Shown: positions 9,102 to 19,628 of the stretch, piece after piece
Layout of the letters: each line of letters begins with the position of its first letter
Position numbering within the stretch: position 1 is the stretch's first letter
DNA from: an uncultured bacterium
GTDB taxonomy: Bacteria; Actinomycetota; Actinomycetes; S36-B12; CAIYMF01
DNA: 49,229 nt
Direction: 5' to 3'
NCBI GenBank assembly: GCA_903826575.1
Contig: CAIKEU010000098.1
Location: 1-49,229, forward strand
Made by a program: the position numbers and the translations under genes
Notes under the pieces: model-generated
Database searches by the model: none
Told to the model about the DNA's origin: nothing
Seen by the model: only the letters and a program-made list of their open reading frames with translations

Positions 9102-10229
9102 ATGTCGGATTTCGTGCCCGGACTCGAAGGTGTGATCGCCTTCGAATCAGAGATCGCCGAGCCAGACAAAGAAGGTAGCGCCCTGCGCTACCGCGGAGTC
9201 GACATTGAAGACCTCGTCGGCCGAGTCTCCTACGGAAACGTATGGGGGCTGCTCGTCGACAACGAGTTCAACCCTGGTCTTCCACCCGCTGAGCCATTTC
9301 CCATCCCCGTTCACTCAGGTGACGTCCGCGTTGACGTGCAGTCGGCACTCGCAATGCTCGCACCGGCATGGGGCCTTGAGCCCATGCTCGACATCGACGA
9401 CGATAAGGTCCGCGATGAACTCGCCCGCGCGTCAGTCATGGCGATGTCGTTCGTGGCGCAGTCGGCACGCGGTATCGGCCGACCGATGATTCCTCAATCC
9501 ACAATTGATCAGGCGTCGACCGTCGTCGAGCGCATGATGATCCGCTGGCGGGGCGAGCCCGACCCCTCTCATGTCCAGGCCGTCGATGCTTACTTCGTCA
9601 GCGCTGCCGAGCACGGCATGAACGCATCAACCTTCACCGCCCGGGTGATCGCATCGACTGGTGCGGATGTTGCAGCCGCGCTCTCCGGCGCTGTCGGCGC
9701 GATCTCCGGCCCACTTCATGGTGGTGCACCGTCGCGCGTACTGTCCATGATCGAGGGTGTCGAGGATTCAGGTGACGCACGCGGCTACGTCAAGGGGATC
9801 CTTGATCGCGGCGAACGTCTCATGGGCTTCGGGCACCGCGTCTACCGCGCTGAGGATCCACGCGCGCGCGTCCTTCGCCGCACCGCACGTGAATTGAATG
9901 CCCCCCGATACGAGGTTGCCGAGGCACTTGAATCGGCCGCTCTCGCCGAACTGCGCGAACGTCGTCCGGATCGAGTGTTGGAAACGAACGTCGAATTCTG
10001 GGCAGCCATCGTCCTGGATTACGCACAGGTGCCAGCACATATGTTCACCTCGATGTTCACCTGCGCCCGACTCGCTGGTTGGAGCGCGCACATCTTGGAG
10101 CAGAAGCGAACCGGACGTCTGATTCGTCCGTCTGCCAAGTACGTTGGTCCAGGCCCACGTAAGCCAGAAGAGGTTCCCGGCTGGGATGCTCAAATGGTTG
10201 CGCCATCTGGTTACACGCCGACGTCATAG
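9102..10229 (+). CDS. citA: Citrate synthase, CitA (citrate synthase 2) type
   Basis: A 375-residue citrate synthase, close in length to M. tuberculosis CitA, which condenses acetyl-CoA and oxaloacetate for entry to the TCA cycle. Visible active-site elements: H171 (AEHGMNASTF), H206 (GPLHGGAPS), H245 (GFGHRVYRAEDPRA) and the C-terminal arginine region GWSAHILEQKRTGRLIRP. The catalytic acid position is unusual: canonical enzymes have NVDF, here it reads NVEF with Glu298. From memory this is shared by related actinobacterial CitA proteins. 2-methylcitrate synthase activity is an alternative. The ATG at 9102 has GGGAGAG upstream; the open frame continues 85 codons further back without family similarity. 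Confidence 0.9.
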   Translation: MSDFVPGLEGVIAFESEIAEPDKEGSALRYRGVDIEDLVGRVSYGNVWGLLVDNEFNPGLPPAEPFPIPVHSGDVRVDVQSALAMLAPAWGLEPMLDIDDDKVRDELARASVMAMSFVAQSARGIGRPMIPQSTIDQASTVVERMMIRWRGEPDPSHVQAVDAYFVSAAEHGMNASTFTARVIASTGADVAAALSGAVGAISGPLHGGAPSRVLSMIEGVEDSGDARGYVKGILDRGERLMGFGHRVYRAEDPRARVLRRTARELNAPRYEVAEALESAALAELRERRPDRVLETNVEFWAAIVLDYAQVPAHMFTSMFTCARLAGWSAHILEQKRTGRLIRPSAKYVGPGPRKPEEVPGWDAQMVAPSGYTPTS

Positions 10230-12616
<2,387 letters not shown>

Positions 12617-12648
12617 CGCTTGGCATCGTTGACCCGGACTCGAAAGGA

Positions 12649-13896
12649 CTACGTAGCCAGGCGATCTCGGCCTAACGCGATCTGTGGAGCGATCAAGTGT
12701 GCTAACCGCGGCTCAATCCCCCAGTCGGCTATGAGCGCATCGTATTCGTCGACATCGCGACGGCGCGGCGGGGCACCAGTCCTGATCGCTCGAATCATGA
12801 GATTCCGGTTCGTGTGCTCATCACTGACGTACTCAATGACGTCGACCCGATAGCCAACGCACCGTAAGAGTTCAGCGCGAATTGAATCGGTCAGCACATC
12901 GATGAATCGCTCCCGCAAAATTCCTGAACCCGTTAGCAACCCATAGGGGGTGGGCGCACGAGTCCCTATCTGCCGCTGCAGATCATGATGACAACATGGT
13001 GAGGCGAGAACCACCGAGGCTGAGCTTTGAACGGCTCGTGCCAATGCATCGTCCGTCGCGGTGTCGCATGCGTGAAGCGCAAGAACCACATCGGCAGCCC
13101 GATCCTTCGCCTCGCTGATGTAAGCGGCTTCGAAGGTGACGTTTGGGTCGATTCCTAACTTCATCGCCAGTTCAGAATTGCGTTGGAATGAATCCTCCCG
13201 CACATCAACACCGTGCACGCGCACATGCTCGCCTCGAACCAAGCCGAGAAACACGTACGCCGCCATTGTTAGATAGGCGTTACCGCAGCCTAAATCCACT
13301 AAGTGCCATGGCTTTTCCGCCGATGACTCGCTCAACGAGCCAGCGATGAGAGCGTCATTGACGGCAACATCGAGGACGCGGACGAACTCCTCGATCTGTC
13401 TGTACTTGTCCTGCCGACTTGGCTTAATCCGTCCTTGGGCGTCAGAGATTCCGACAGCAGTCAGGAATCGCTGAACGTCCGGGTTTTCCGGATTAAGGCG
13501 ACGCACCTTCACACGATCGTGGGCAGTGGTCGTCTCGCTTACCGCTTCGGAAGGCTTCCCTCGATGAACGAGAGCATCGCCCTTCTTCGTCACCCGTAAC
13601 GCCAACTGTTCATCGACGGTATCTACGTGCCAGTGGCCAAAACCTTCGTCAAGCAATTCGTCGATCACCGCCAACCACTCGGTCGTCTCGAGGTTAGTGG
13701 TGTGCGCTTGACGCTCGTCGAGTCGCACAACTTGAATACGTCGACCCGCCTTGATCTCGACCGGTCGAATCTCGATCCGACGCCATTGCGGCTGGCTTCC
13801 ACGGCGACGACCCGAAGCAATTGCGCGCACTAGCCGATCGGAGTTCGCTAAGACCACGTCGAGTTCAGCGCGAGCCTGCTCCCATGACATCTGCAT
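12649..13896 (-). CDS. SAM-dependent methyltransferase, Methyltransf_32-like
   Basis: A 415-residue protein. Residues 1-130 form an accessory domain with many Arg and Glu residues (VEIKAGRRIQVVRLDERQAHTTN). From about residue 190 comes a class I methyltransferase fold: motif I HLVDLGCGNAYLT, an acidic GVDVRED after strand 2, and the unusual LALHACDTATDDALA and SPCCHHDLQ blocks. The LHAC plus CCHH combination is like the METTL25/RRNAD1-type Methyltransf_32 family and suggests an RNA or protein substrate, but none is established here. The first ATG of ATGCAGATG was taken as the start, with GGGG about 12 bases upstream. Confidence 0.82.
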   Translation of the reverse strand: MQMSWEQARAELDVVLANSDRLVRAIASGRRRGSQPQWRRIEIRPVEIKAGRRIQVVRLDERQAHTTNLETTEWLAVIDELLDEGFGHWHVDTVDEQLALRVTKKGDALVHRGKPSEAVSETTTAHDRVKVRRLNPENPDVQRFLTAVGISDAQGRIKPSRQDKYRQIEEFVRVLDVAVNDALIAGSLSESSAEKPWHLVDLGCGNAYLTMAAYVFLGLVRGEHVRVHGVDVREDSFQRNSELAMKLGIDPNVTFEAAYISEAKDRAADVVLALHACDTATDDALARAVQSSASVVLASPCCHHDLQRQIGTRAPTPYGLLTGSGILRERFIDVLTDSIRAELLRCVGYRVDVIEYVSDEHTNRNLMIRAIRTGAPPRRRDVDEYDALIADWGIEPRLAHLIAPQIALGRDRLAT

Positions 13897-13922
13897 GTGC
13901 TGTTACATCCCCGTCGACGACA

Positions 13923-14015
13923 TCATCGCGTCTGTCGCCAAGCAGCGAAGATCACGAGCACCAAAGACAGGCCGAGAACTACCTGAGTGACCAGTCGGCG
14001 GGTTCGGGGATCCAT
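13923..14015 (-). CDS. 30-residue single-pass membrane micro-protein
   Basis: A small open frame starting ATG at 14015: MDPRTRRLVTQ, then one hydrophobic helix (VVLGLSLVLVIFAAW), ending RQTR. A basic N-terminus followed by one helix is what a real membrane micro-protein looks like. TAGGCT sits exactly six bases before the ATG, the same arrangement as at the other leaderless starts in this window. It lies between the methyltransferase gene, 27 bases away on the same strand, and the divergent DUF2530-like gene. The family is not recognised; chance occurrence is the alternative. Confidence 0.5.
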   Translation of the reverse strand: MDPRTRRLVTQVVLGLSLVLVIFAAWRQTR

Positions 14016-14021
14016 GTACTC

Positions 14022-14048
14022 AGCCTAGAGCCGTCAACACGATACGCT
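14022..14048. promoter_or_regulatory. Back-to-back leaderless promoters
   Basis: On the minus strand TAGGCT (14022-14027) precedes the 30-residue ORF by six bases. On the plus strand TACGCT (14043-14048) precedes the GTG at 14055 by six bases. The two minus-10 elements are only 15 bases apart, so the upstream promoter regions must overlap. Confidence 0.5.
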
Positions 14049-14054
14049 CACATC

Positions 14055-14318
14055 GTGTCTACGAATCCTTCGTCACAAGAGCCGGCGGAACGTGAAATCC
14101 CGCCCGTTGATGTAGACGGCGTGACCGCGGTCGCACTAGGGAGTGTCGCATTCGCCGTCGCATTAGTGGCGTGCTTAATCTTTCGCGACAAGCTCATGGC
14201 TAACGGCCATCCGTGGTGGGTCTGGGTGTGCATGACCGGCGTCGCACTGGGATGTGGTGGATTGGTCTACGTTATGCGACGCCGAACTGCCTACCGGGCA
14301 CATCGCGCGAAGCAGTAA
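14055..14318 (+). CDS. Small two-helix membrane protein, DUF2530-like
   Basis: An 87-residue membrane protein: an acidic/proline N-terminus (REIPPVDVDGVTAV), two transmembrane helices (about 26-44 and 54-72), and a basic tail (RRRTAYRAHRAKQ). The PPVDVDG lead-in and the WWVWVC second helix match my memory of the actinobacterial DUF2530 family, a small protein of unknown function. The frame is open upstream, but the GTG at 14055 has TACGCT six bases before it and no Shine-Dalgarno, so a leaderless start is likely. Confidence 0.7.
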   Translation: MSTNPSSQEPAEREIPPVDVDGVTAVALGSVAFAVALVACLIFRDKLMANGHPWWVWVCMTGVALGCGGLVYVMRRRTAYRAHRAKQ

Positions 14319-14364
14319 CGCACGGTAGTTCGTGAAGTGGCAGAGGTTTTTGACCTAGCCGAGG

Positions 14365-15465
14365 TTAAATGAAGTAGCCGTCGTGTTCGACATCGACGAG
14401 ATCATCCGCGTCGCTTTCATCGTCATCATCGTCATCATCGTCATCATCGTCAACATCGTTTTCGTCTTCCTCGTCGTCTTCGTCCTCGTCCTCGTCGATC
14501 AAGAGATCGTCTTCGTCGTCGACAAGATCGTCGCTTTCATCATCCTCATCATCGATGAGGATGAGCTCCTGACCGACCGAGTCATCATCAACTGTGTCCT
14601 CGTCAACGGAGTCTTCAACATCGTCCGTCACAAACACAACATCTTCAATGCCTTCAATCCCGTCTGCCCGAGCAGGCAGTTCATCCTCGACCAGTGGATC
14701 AAGCACGAGGGTGTCAGCGAGGATCTCGTCGATCGCCATCTCCGTGACGGGTATTCCGGTGCCCTCGATCGGACGAACACTCGAGTGGGCACCGCAGCCG
14801 TACTTCAGTGAGACGACTCGTCCATCAGCGCCGAATGCGTTGGCGCACAGGCCAAATGCCTGCCCGAGTGATCCACCAATGCGCAGCACGAACCCACACG
14901 ATTGACACAACCCAGGAGCAGCCTTAGCCATTGGAGAGTCCGGTCCGAAATCACCGGCATCCCAGCGGTCGGCCGCATCGTCGCGACCCCATGCAGACAG
15001 AACCCGCTCGCGGCCAAGACCTAACTGCCACTGCTCCGGACGTAGCGGACCAAGAGCGGTGGTCAGATCGTCGATCTCATCAAGTGCATCAGTGCCGGTG
15101 AACCCTGGCTCCAGTCGTGGATCTTCCAGTTCGGTCGGCAAGAGATCACCGGGCGACAGGTCACCAGGGCGGACTCGCTCATTCCACGGTACCCAAGCCG
15201 GGGCAAGCAGCGATTCAGTACCGGGGAGGAGTACCACCTCGTCGATCGTGACGAGGTCCGATTCGGGTACTCGTACGAGCGTTACGGCCCAACGCCAACC
15301 ACGATAAGCCAGCGAAGTGTTTTCAAAATAGTGAGTCACCATGAACTCGCCATCAACGGCTAGATCAACATGCGATCCCACCACGTCTGCGTCTGCGGTC
15401 TCCAAGGCGGCGGCACGTGCAAGTTCGATCGCACCGGCCAAGAGGGAGTCAACGTCAGAGGTCAT
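14365..15465 (-). CDS. DUF3027 protein with a polyacidic tail
   Basis: A 366-residue actinobacterial protein of the DUF3027 family (Rv0883c-like). Residues 1-230 are the conserved part: VDLAVDGEFMVTHYFE, YRGWRWAVTLVRVP, DEVVLLPG, WVPWNERVRPGDLSPGD. A Cys-containing module follows (CQSCGFVLRIGGS, LCANAF, KYGCGAHSSV) and could bind a metal ion. The last 100 or so residues are almost entirely Asp and Glu, including an uninterrupted run of Asp. Its function is unknown; a long acidic tail of this kind often mimics nucleic acid or binds basic proteins. The ATG at 15465 has GACAAT six bases upstream. It follows the cold-shock gene on the same strand by 82 bases. Confidence 0.88.
   Translation of the reverse strand: MTSDVDSLLAGAIELARAAALETADADVVGSHVDLAVDGEFMVTHYFENTSLAYRGWRWAVTLVRVPESDLVTIDEVVLLPGTESLLAPAWVPWNERVRPGDLSPGDLLPTELEDPRLEPGFTGTDALDEIDDLTTALGPLRPEQWQLGLGRERVLSAWGRDDAADRWDAGDFGPDSPMAKAAPGLCQSCGFVLRIGGSLGQAFGLCANAFGADGRVVSLKYGCGAHSSVRPIEGTGIPVTEMAIDEILADTLVLDPLVEDELPARADGIEGIEDVVFVTDDVEDSVDEDTVDDDSVGQELILIDDEDDESDDLVDDEDDLLIDEDEDEDDEEDENDVDDDDDDDDDDDESDADDLVDVEHDGYFI
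14418..14530 (-). repeat. Trinucleotide-rich tract coding the Asp/Glu tail
   Basis: On the plus strand CGTCATCAT is repeated three times in tandem at 14421-14447 and is followed by degenerate GTC/CTC/ATC triplets to about 14530. It encodes the polyacidic tail of the DUF3027 protein. Such a tract is prone to in-frame length change by slippage. Confidence 0.75.
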
Positions 15466-15547
15466 ACGTCCATTGTCACGTACAGACCCCACAAATAGCG
15501 AGGCGACCCCTTGACGGGATGGCCTCAACTACGAAAGTTCAATGAAC

Positions 15548-15940
15548 CTAGGCGTCGAGATCGTCAGCAACCTTACGCATCATCGCAGCGATGTTCTTCG
15601 ACGACTTGTCATCGGGGTAGCGGCCCCGACGCAGCGAGTTGGACACGTTGTCGAGCAGCTTAATGAGGTCCTCGAGGATGACGGCCATGTCATCGGCGGG
15701 CTTACGTGTGGTTTTGGTGACGCTAACCGGGGCATCTAGAACGCGGATCGACAGTGCCTGCGGACCGCGCTTTCCATCAGCGATACCGAATTCGACCTTC
15801 GAACCGGGCTTGAGCGCCTCGAGACCGGCGGGGAGCGCGGAGGCATGCACGAAGACCTCGTCGCCCTCCTCCGTTGCTAGGAAGCCGAAACCCTTTTCCG
15901 TGTCGTACCACTTAACCTTGCCAGTTGGCACCGTACTCAC
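15548..15940 (-). CDS. cspB: Cold-shock domain protein with C-terminal extension
   Basis: A 130-residue protein. Residues 1-67 are a cold-shock domain with both RNA-binding motifs, RNP1 (KGFGFL) and RNP2 (VFVHAS), and the start GKVKWYDTEKGFG. Residues 70-130 are a helical extension with conserved-looking SLRRGRYPDDKSSKNIA, as in the longer actinobacterial form (Rv0871-like). It probably binds single-stranded RNA or DNA as a chaperone. Start GTG at 15940 with an AAGGA ribosome site four bases upstream, so unlike many neighbours this one has a leader. Confidence 0.92.
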   Translation of the reverse strand: MSTVPTGKVKWYDTEKGFGFLATEEGDEVFVHASALPAGLEALKPGSKVEFGIADGKRGPQALSIRVLDAPVSVTKTTRKPADDMAVILEDLIKLLDNVSNSLRRGRYPDDKSSKNIAAMMRKVADDLDA

Positions 15941-16091
15941 GCGTCCTTACGCTGTTCATCTCGCCAGATCACTACCCGAGTGGGAATTGGATCTGCACAG
16001 CCCGGTTTCGGGCGTCCATATAGGTTATCTGGACAAACCGAACACACCAACCTCGTATTCCGAGGAATGTGCCGTTACCCCCGATTTTTGG

Positions 16092-17081
16092 CTAGTGCGC
16101 CGAGTGCCAGGCCACCAAAAGGGCGGCTTCACGCTCGTCGGAAAGCCGCGTGCTTGGTTCCTCGGGTGGGTTGGAGGCAAGGTGAGACAGAATCTCGGCC
16201 GAACTCTGGCGAATCGTGCGAGCAGTCAGACCGGTTGCTATCGCCGCGGCGGGATCGGCCGTCATGACATCGATCGCTGGATCATCTCCCGCCCACAGCG
16301 GGAAATCGTCGTAACCAACGCCTTCGGCTAGCAGCCAAGCGGTGTCAACCCACGTCAGACGGGTTCCAGGGGGGCCAACGGCCACCATCACATCGTTGAG
16401 CATCTCGCCGAATGTGTACGAGGCAGACGGACTAACGGCGTGGAAGACACCATAGGTATGCGATTCGACTAGCCGCATAATCCAGTCGCCAATGTCCCGC
16501 GCATCGATCATTTGTGTCGGATCGCTCGCAGCACCGGGTGCCAGCACCTCCCCGCCCGCGGCAATGCGTTCAACCCACGAGGTGAATCGACGCGTGTAAT
16601 CCCAAGGACCGATGACGTATGTGGGACGCACGATGGTGAGCTCCTCGCCATAAAGTTCACTCGCGACCTGCTCGCAGGTAACTTTCAGCGGTCCGTAGGT
16701 GTCATTGGTGATCTCGTCTACATCTTCTGCGGCGGGCGCAAGAAGGGGTGACGATTCGTCGTAACGGCGCGCCAAGGGCTTGTCGTATACCGAGACAGTC
16801 GAGACGTACACGTAGTGACCGGCACCCTTGCCGAGGGCAGCAGCGAGACTGCGTACCTGACGTGGAAAATAGGCGCTGACGTCGATTGTTGCATCAAACT
16901 GACGTCCCGCCAGAATCGACAGATCCTCATCGCGGTCGGCGATTAGATGTTCACTCGTCGGGAAGAGCTCGGCCCCGGACTTACCTCGGTGCAGGATCGT
17001 CACCGCGTGTCCGTGAGCAAGTGCGGCCTCAACAATGTGTCGTCCGACGAAGCGAGTGCCACCAATTACGAGGATTTTCAT
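16092..17081 (-). CDS. NAD-dependent epimerase/reductase, extended SDR family
   Basis: A 329-residue Rossmann-fold enzyme. The N-terminus has the dinucleotide motif GGTRFVGRHI, then HRGKSG after strand 2 (a pattern that can accept NADP), DATIDVSAY, VYVSTVSVY, and the catalytic Y-x-x-x-K in YGPLKVTCEQ. The segment VRPTYVIGPWDYTRRF is the usual substrate-side loop. It belongs with atypical or extended short-chain dehydrogenases acting on sugar nucleotides or small hydroxylated substrates; the actual substrate is unknown. AAGGGG precedes the ATG. It lies upstream of the cold-shock gene on the same strand with a 151-base gap. Confidence 0.85.
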   Translation of the reverse strand: MKILVIGGTRFVGRHIVEAALAHGHAVTILHRGKSGAELFPTSEHLIADRDEDLSILAGRQFDATIDVSAYFPRQVRSLAAALGKGAGHYVYVSTVSVYDKPLARRYDESSPLLAPAAEDVDEITNDTYGPLKVTCEQVASELYGEELTIVRPTYVIGPWDYTRRFTSWVERIAAGGEVLAPGAASDPTQMIDARDIGDWIMRLVESHTYGVFHAVSPSASYTFGEMLNDVMVAVGPPGTRLTWVDTAWLLAEGVGYDDFPLWAGDDPAIDVMTADPAAAIATGLTARTIRQSSAEILSHLASNPPEEPSTRLSDEREAALLVAWHSAH

Positions 17082-17209
17082 AACTACCCCTTCAGGCCAC
17101 GGATTACTCGCGGAGGATCGCGATGTGACAGCACCCTAGGCCGTCACCACCACGTTCGGGGCCGATTACCGACTGGCACTGTTGGCTTTGCGCCCGTAAC
17201 GTAGTGCAG

Positions 17210-19615
17210 ATGGGCAACGGGAGTACTCCGGAGACGGCCAGTGGGCGTTCGCCGCGGAAATCCCGACCTCGCTCCTTGGCCGAAGACCTTCGCCAGCGCA
17301 CCGACGAACAGTTGCAGTCGCTGCTCTCTCAACGCCCCGATCTTCTTCATCCGGTCCCCGCGGACATCAGTGCTCTCGCGACACGGGCCACGAGCGGACC
17401 GTCGACCAGCAGGGCGCTTGATCGGCTCTCGACGTTTGAACTCCAACTCCTTCATGCTCTCGCTAGCCTTGGCGATCCTGCCAAAAAGGAAGCGGCAGTC
17501 GCTGGCCTACCCGATGTCGAGGGGTCGTACATCGACGAGGCGATCGACCGCCTGCGCGAGATGGCACTGCTGTGGGGTAACGACGACGAACTACACGTGA
17601 TTCGACCCGTGCGCGAAGCCCTTGGAAATTATCCAGCGGGCCTCGGACCGGCAATGGCAGACGGTCGACGTCAGGTGGCGGTGTACGCCGAGGATCCTTC
17701 CGAACTCGATCGCGTGCTCGTTGACGCCCCGGCCGAGGCCATCGACGCGCTCGACAAACTTTCGTGGGGACCACCCGTCGGGCGCCTGGAAGGAGCCGAA
17801 CGACGTGTGAGCGTTGACTCGGCTCGAACCCCGATCGAGTGGCTGCTCGCTCATTCGCTTGTCGTGCCCATAAGCGCCGATACGGTGGTTGTGCCTAGGG
17901 AAATCGCGATGTCGCGACGACACGGCGTTCTGATTCGGTATCCGCAGCCAGTGCCTCCAAAGATCGAGGTAACGCAGCGATCAGCCGACCTTGTTGACCG
18001 CACCGCGGGGCAGCAGGCGCTTGCGTTCACCCGGCAATTGGAAGATCTGCTCGAGTTATGGTCGGCCGCTCCCCCTGCGGTCTTGCGAAGTGGCGGACTA
18101 GCTGTACGAGACCTGACTCGAACTGCCGTATCCCTTGATGTAGACGAAGATGCGGCCGCGTTGCTCATCGAAGTTGCATACGCGGCCGGATTACTTGGAG
18201 CAGACGGCGACATCGACGAGGCATGGACGCCAACACCGACGTACGACGCGTGGCGAGATCAGCCGGTAGCCGAGCGTTGGTCGTTCATTGCTCAGGCTTG
18301 GTTGCTGATGACTCGCACACCAGCGCTCGTCTCGGGACGCGATGAAACTGGCACGCGCATCAACGCACTTGCCCGCGACCTCGATCGATCCCTAACACCA
18401 GATGCGCGGCGCTCGGTTCTGGAAGAACTCGTCGAGCTCGGCCCTGGCGAATCACCTGCTCACGCATCTCTGATCGAACGTTTGCAATGGCGGCGTCCAC
18501 GTCGAACCTCGGATCTCTGGCAACTCGTCATTGAAACGACGCCAGCTGAAGCCGAACGTCTCGGCGTAACGGGGCTCGGGGCGCTGTCTGAACACGGGCG
18601 CGCCCTACTGCGAACAACCTCGGCGCAGGAGGCCGCCAACGAAGCCCGTGCTGCGCACAGAATGGCGGGCGTTCCGTCCGGTTCACCGGATGTAATCGTC
18701 GCGTTGGAGAAGTCTCTACCCGCTCTCGTGGATCACATTCTGCTGCAAGCCGACCTCACGGCGATTGCCCCTGGGCCTCTTGAGCCAGAGCTCAGCCGAG
18801 ACATCGCACTTATCGCAGATGTCGAGTCAACCGGTGGCGCAACGGTTTACCGCTTCACGGATGCAACGATTCGTCGCGGATTAGACGCGGGCCGCGGACC
18901 TACTGAGATATTGACGCTGCTCACCATGAAGTCGCGCACGCCGGTGCCACAACCCCTTGAGTACCTGGTTCACGACGCCGCGCGACGCCACGGTTCCCTC
19001 CGGGTTGGGGTAGCGACGGGCTATATCCGTTGCGACGATCCAACTGTGCTGACCGAGATTATGGCCGACCGACGTCTAACCAACCTTCGCTTCATCCGAC
19101 TGGCCGAAACCGTTGTGGCTACATCGAATCCTGTCGATAACGTCCTTGAGCGATTGCGCGATGCGGGCTTTGCGCCAAGTGCGGAGAACTCAGAAGGCGC
19201 AGTCGTAGTGCGGCGGCCGAAGGAGCGACGCACTCCTCCTCGCCCACGTCCGCCGAGGCTTTCCGTCGAGCCACCTGCAGCGTCACCCGCACTCACCTCA
19301 GCGGCGGTGCGGGCATTGCGTGCCGGCGACACAGCCAGTGAATCCAAACCAGCCGATATCCCAGCTGCTATCGGGTCAGGTCGCCTTCAGCGATCAACCA
19401 CAGTCGAAACCATCGATGCATTGCGGGAGGCGATGGAAGCGTCGCGGCCACTGTGGATCGGTTACGCCGACAACTCTGGAACAACAACGGAGCGAGTTGT
19501 CGAACCCATCAAACTCGACAGCGGATTCCTGACCGCGTACGACTTACGATCCGCTGAAGTGCGCACGTTCACTGTTGCGCGCATTACTGGCGTCGCGCCT
19601 GTCGCATCTGGTTGA
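17210..19615 (+). CDS. Helicase_C_3-type protein, XPB partner (Rv0862c-like)
   Basis: An approximately 801-residue actinobacterial protein. It begins with a basic segment and SLAEDLRQRTDEQLQSLLSQRPDLLHPVP, then winged-helix-like repeats (STFELQLLHALA, SLIERLQWRRPRR). The middle contains the Helicase_C_3/XPB-associated region (VESTGGATVYRFTDATIRRGLD, GYIRCDDPTVLTEIMADRRL). Near the C-terminus is a WYL-like strand pattern (PLWIGYADNSGTTTERVVEPIKL). No Walker motifs are seen, so it is not itself an ATPase. In mycobacteria the orthologue neighbours the XPB helicase, and here XPB lies 2.1 kb away. GTG at 17204 and ATG at 17210 are both possible; TAACGT seven bases before the ATG favours the latter. 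Confidence 0.85.
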   Translation: MGNGSTPETASGRSPRKSRPRSLAEDLRQRTDEQLQSLLSQRPDLLHPVPADISALATRATSGPSTSRALDRLSTFELQLLHALASLGDPAKKEAAVAGLPDVEGSYIDEAIDRLREMALLWGNDDELHVIRPVREALGNYPAGLGPAMADGRRQVAVYAEDPSELDRVLVDAPAEAIDALDKLSWGPPVGRLEGAERRVSVDSARTPIEWLLAHSLVVPISADTVVVPREIAMSRRHGVLIRYPQPVPPKIEVTQRSADLVDRTAGQQALAFTRQLEDLLELWSAAPPAVLRSGGLAVRDLTRTAVSLDVDEDAAALLIEVAYAAGLLGADGDIDEAWTPTPTYDAWRDQPVAERWSFIAQAWLLMTRTPALVSGRDETGTRINALARDLDRSLTPDARRSVLEELVELGPGESPAHASLIERLQWRRPRRTSDLWQLVIETTPAEAERLGVTGLGALSEHGRALLRTTSAQEAANEARAAHRMAGVPSGSPDVIVALEKSLPALVDHILLQADLTAIAPGPLEPELSRDIALIADVESTGGATVYRFTDATIRRGLDAGRGPTEILTLLTMKSRTPVPQPLEYLVHDAARRHGSLRVGVATGYIRCDDPTVLTEIMADRRLTNLRFIRLAETVVATSNPVDNVLERLRDAGFAPSAENSEGAVVVRRPKERRTPPRPRPPRLSVEPPAASPALTSAAVRALRAGDTASESKPADIPAAIGSGRLQRSTTVETIDALREAMEASRPLWIGYADNSGTTTERVVEPIKLDSGFLTAYDLRSAEVRTFTVARITGVAPVASG

Positions 19616-19628
19616 TGCTGGTGAAAAG

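Noticed and set aside
14383-14811. A hydrophobic ORF on the plus strand, rich in Val and Ile, that looks like a membrane protein
   Set aside because: It is the antisense of the Asp/Glu codons of the DUF3027 tail; GAT and GAC read backwards give ATC and GTC. It has no ribosome site or family signal.
15639-16331. A 230-codon plus-strand frame crossing the cold-shock and epimerase genes
   Set aside because: It runs antisense through two well-identified genes and shows no protein-like pattern.
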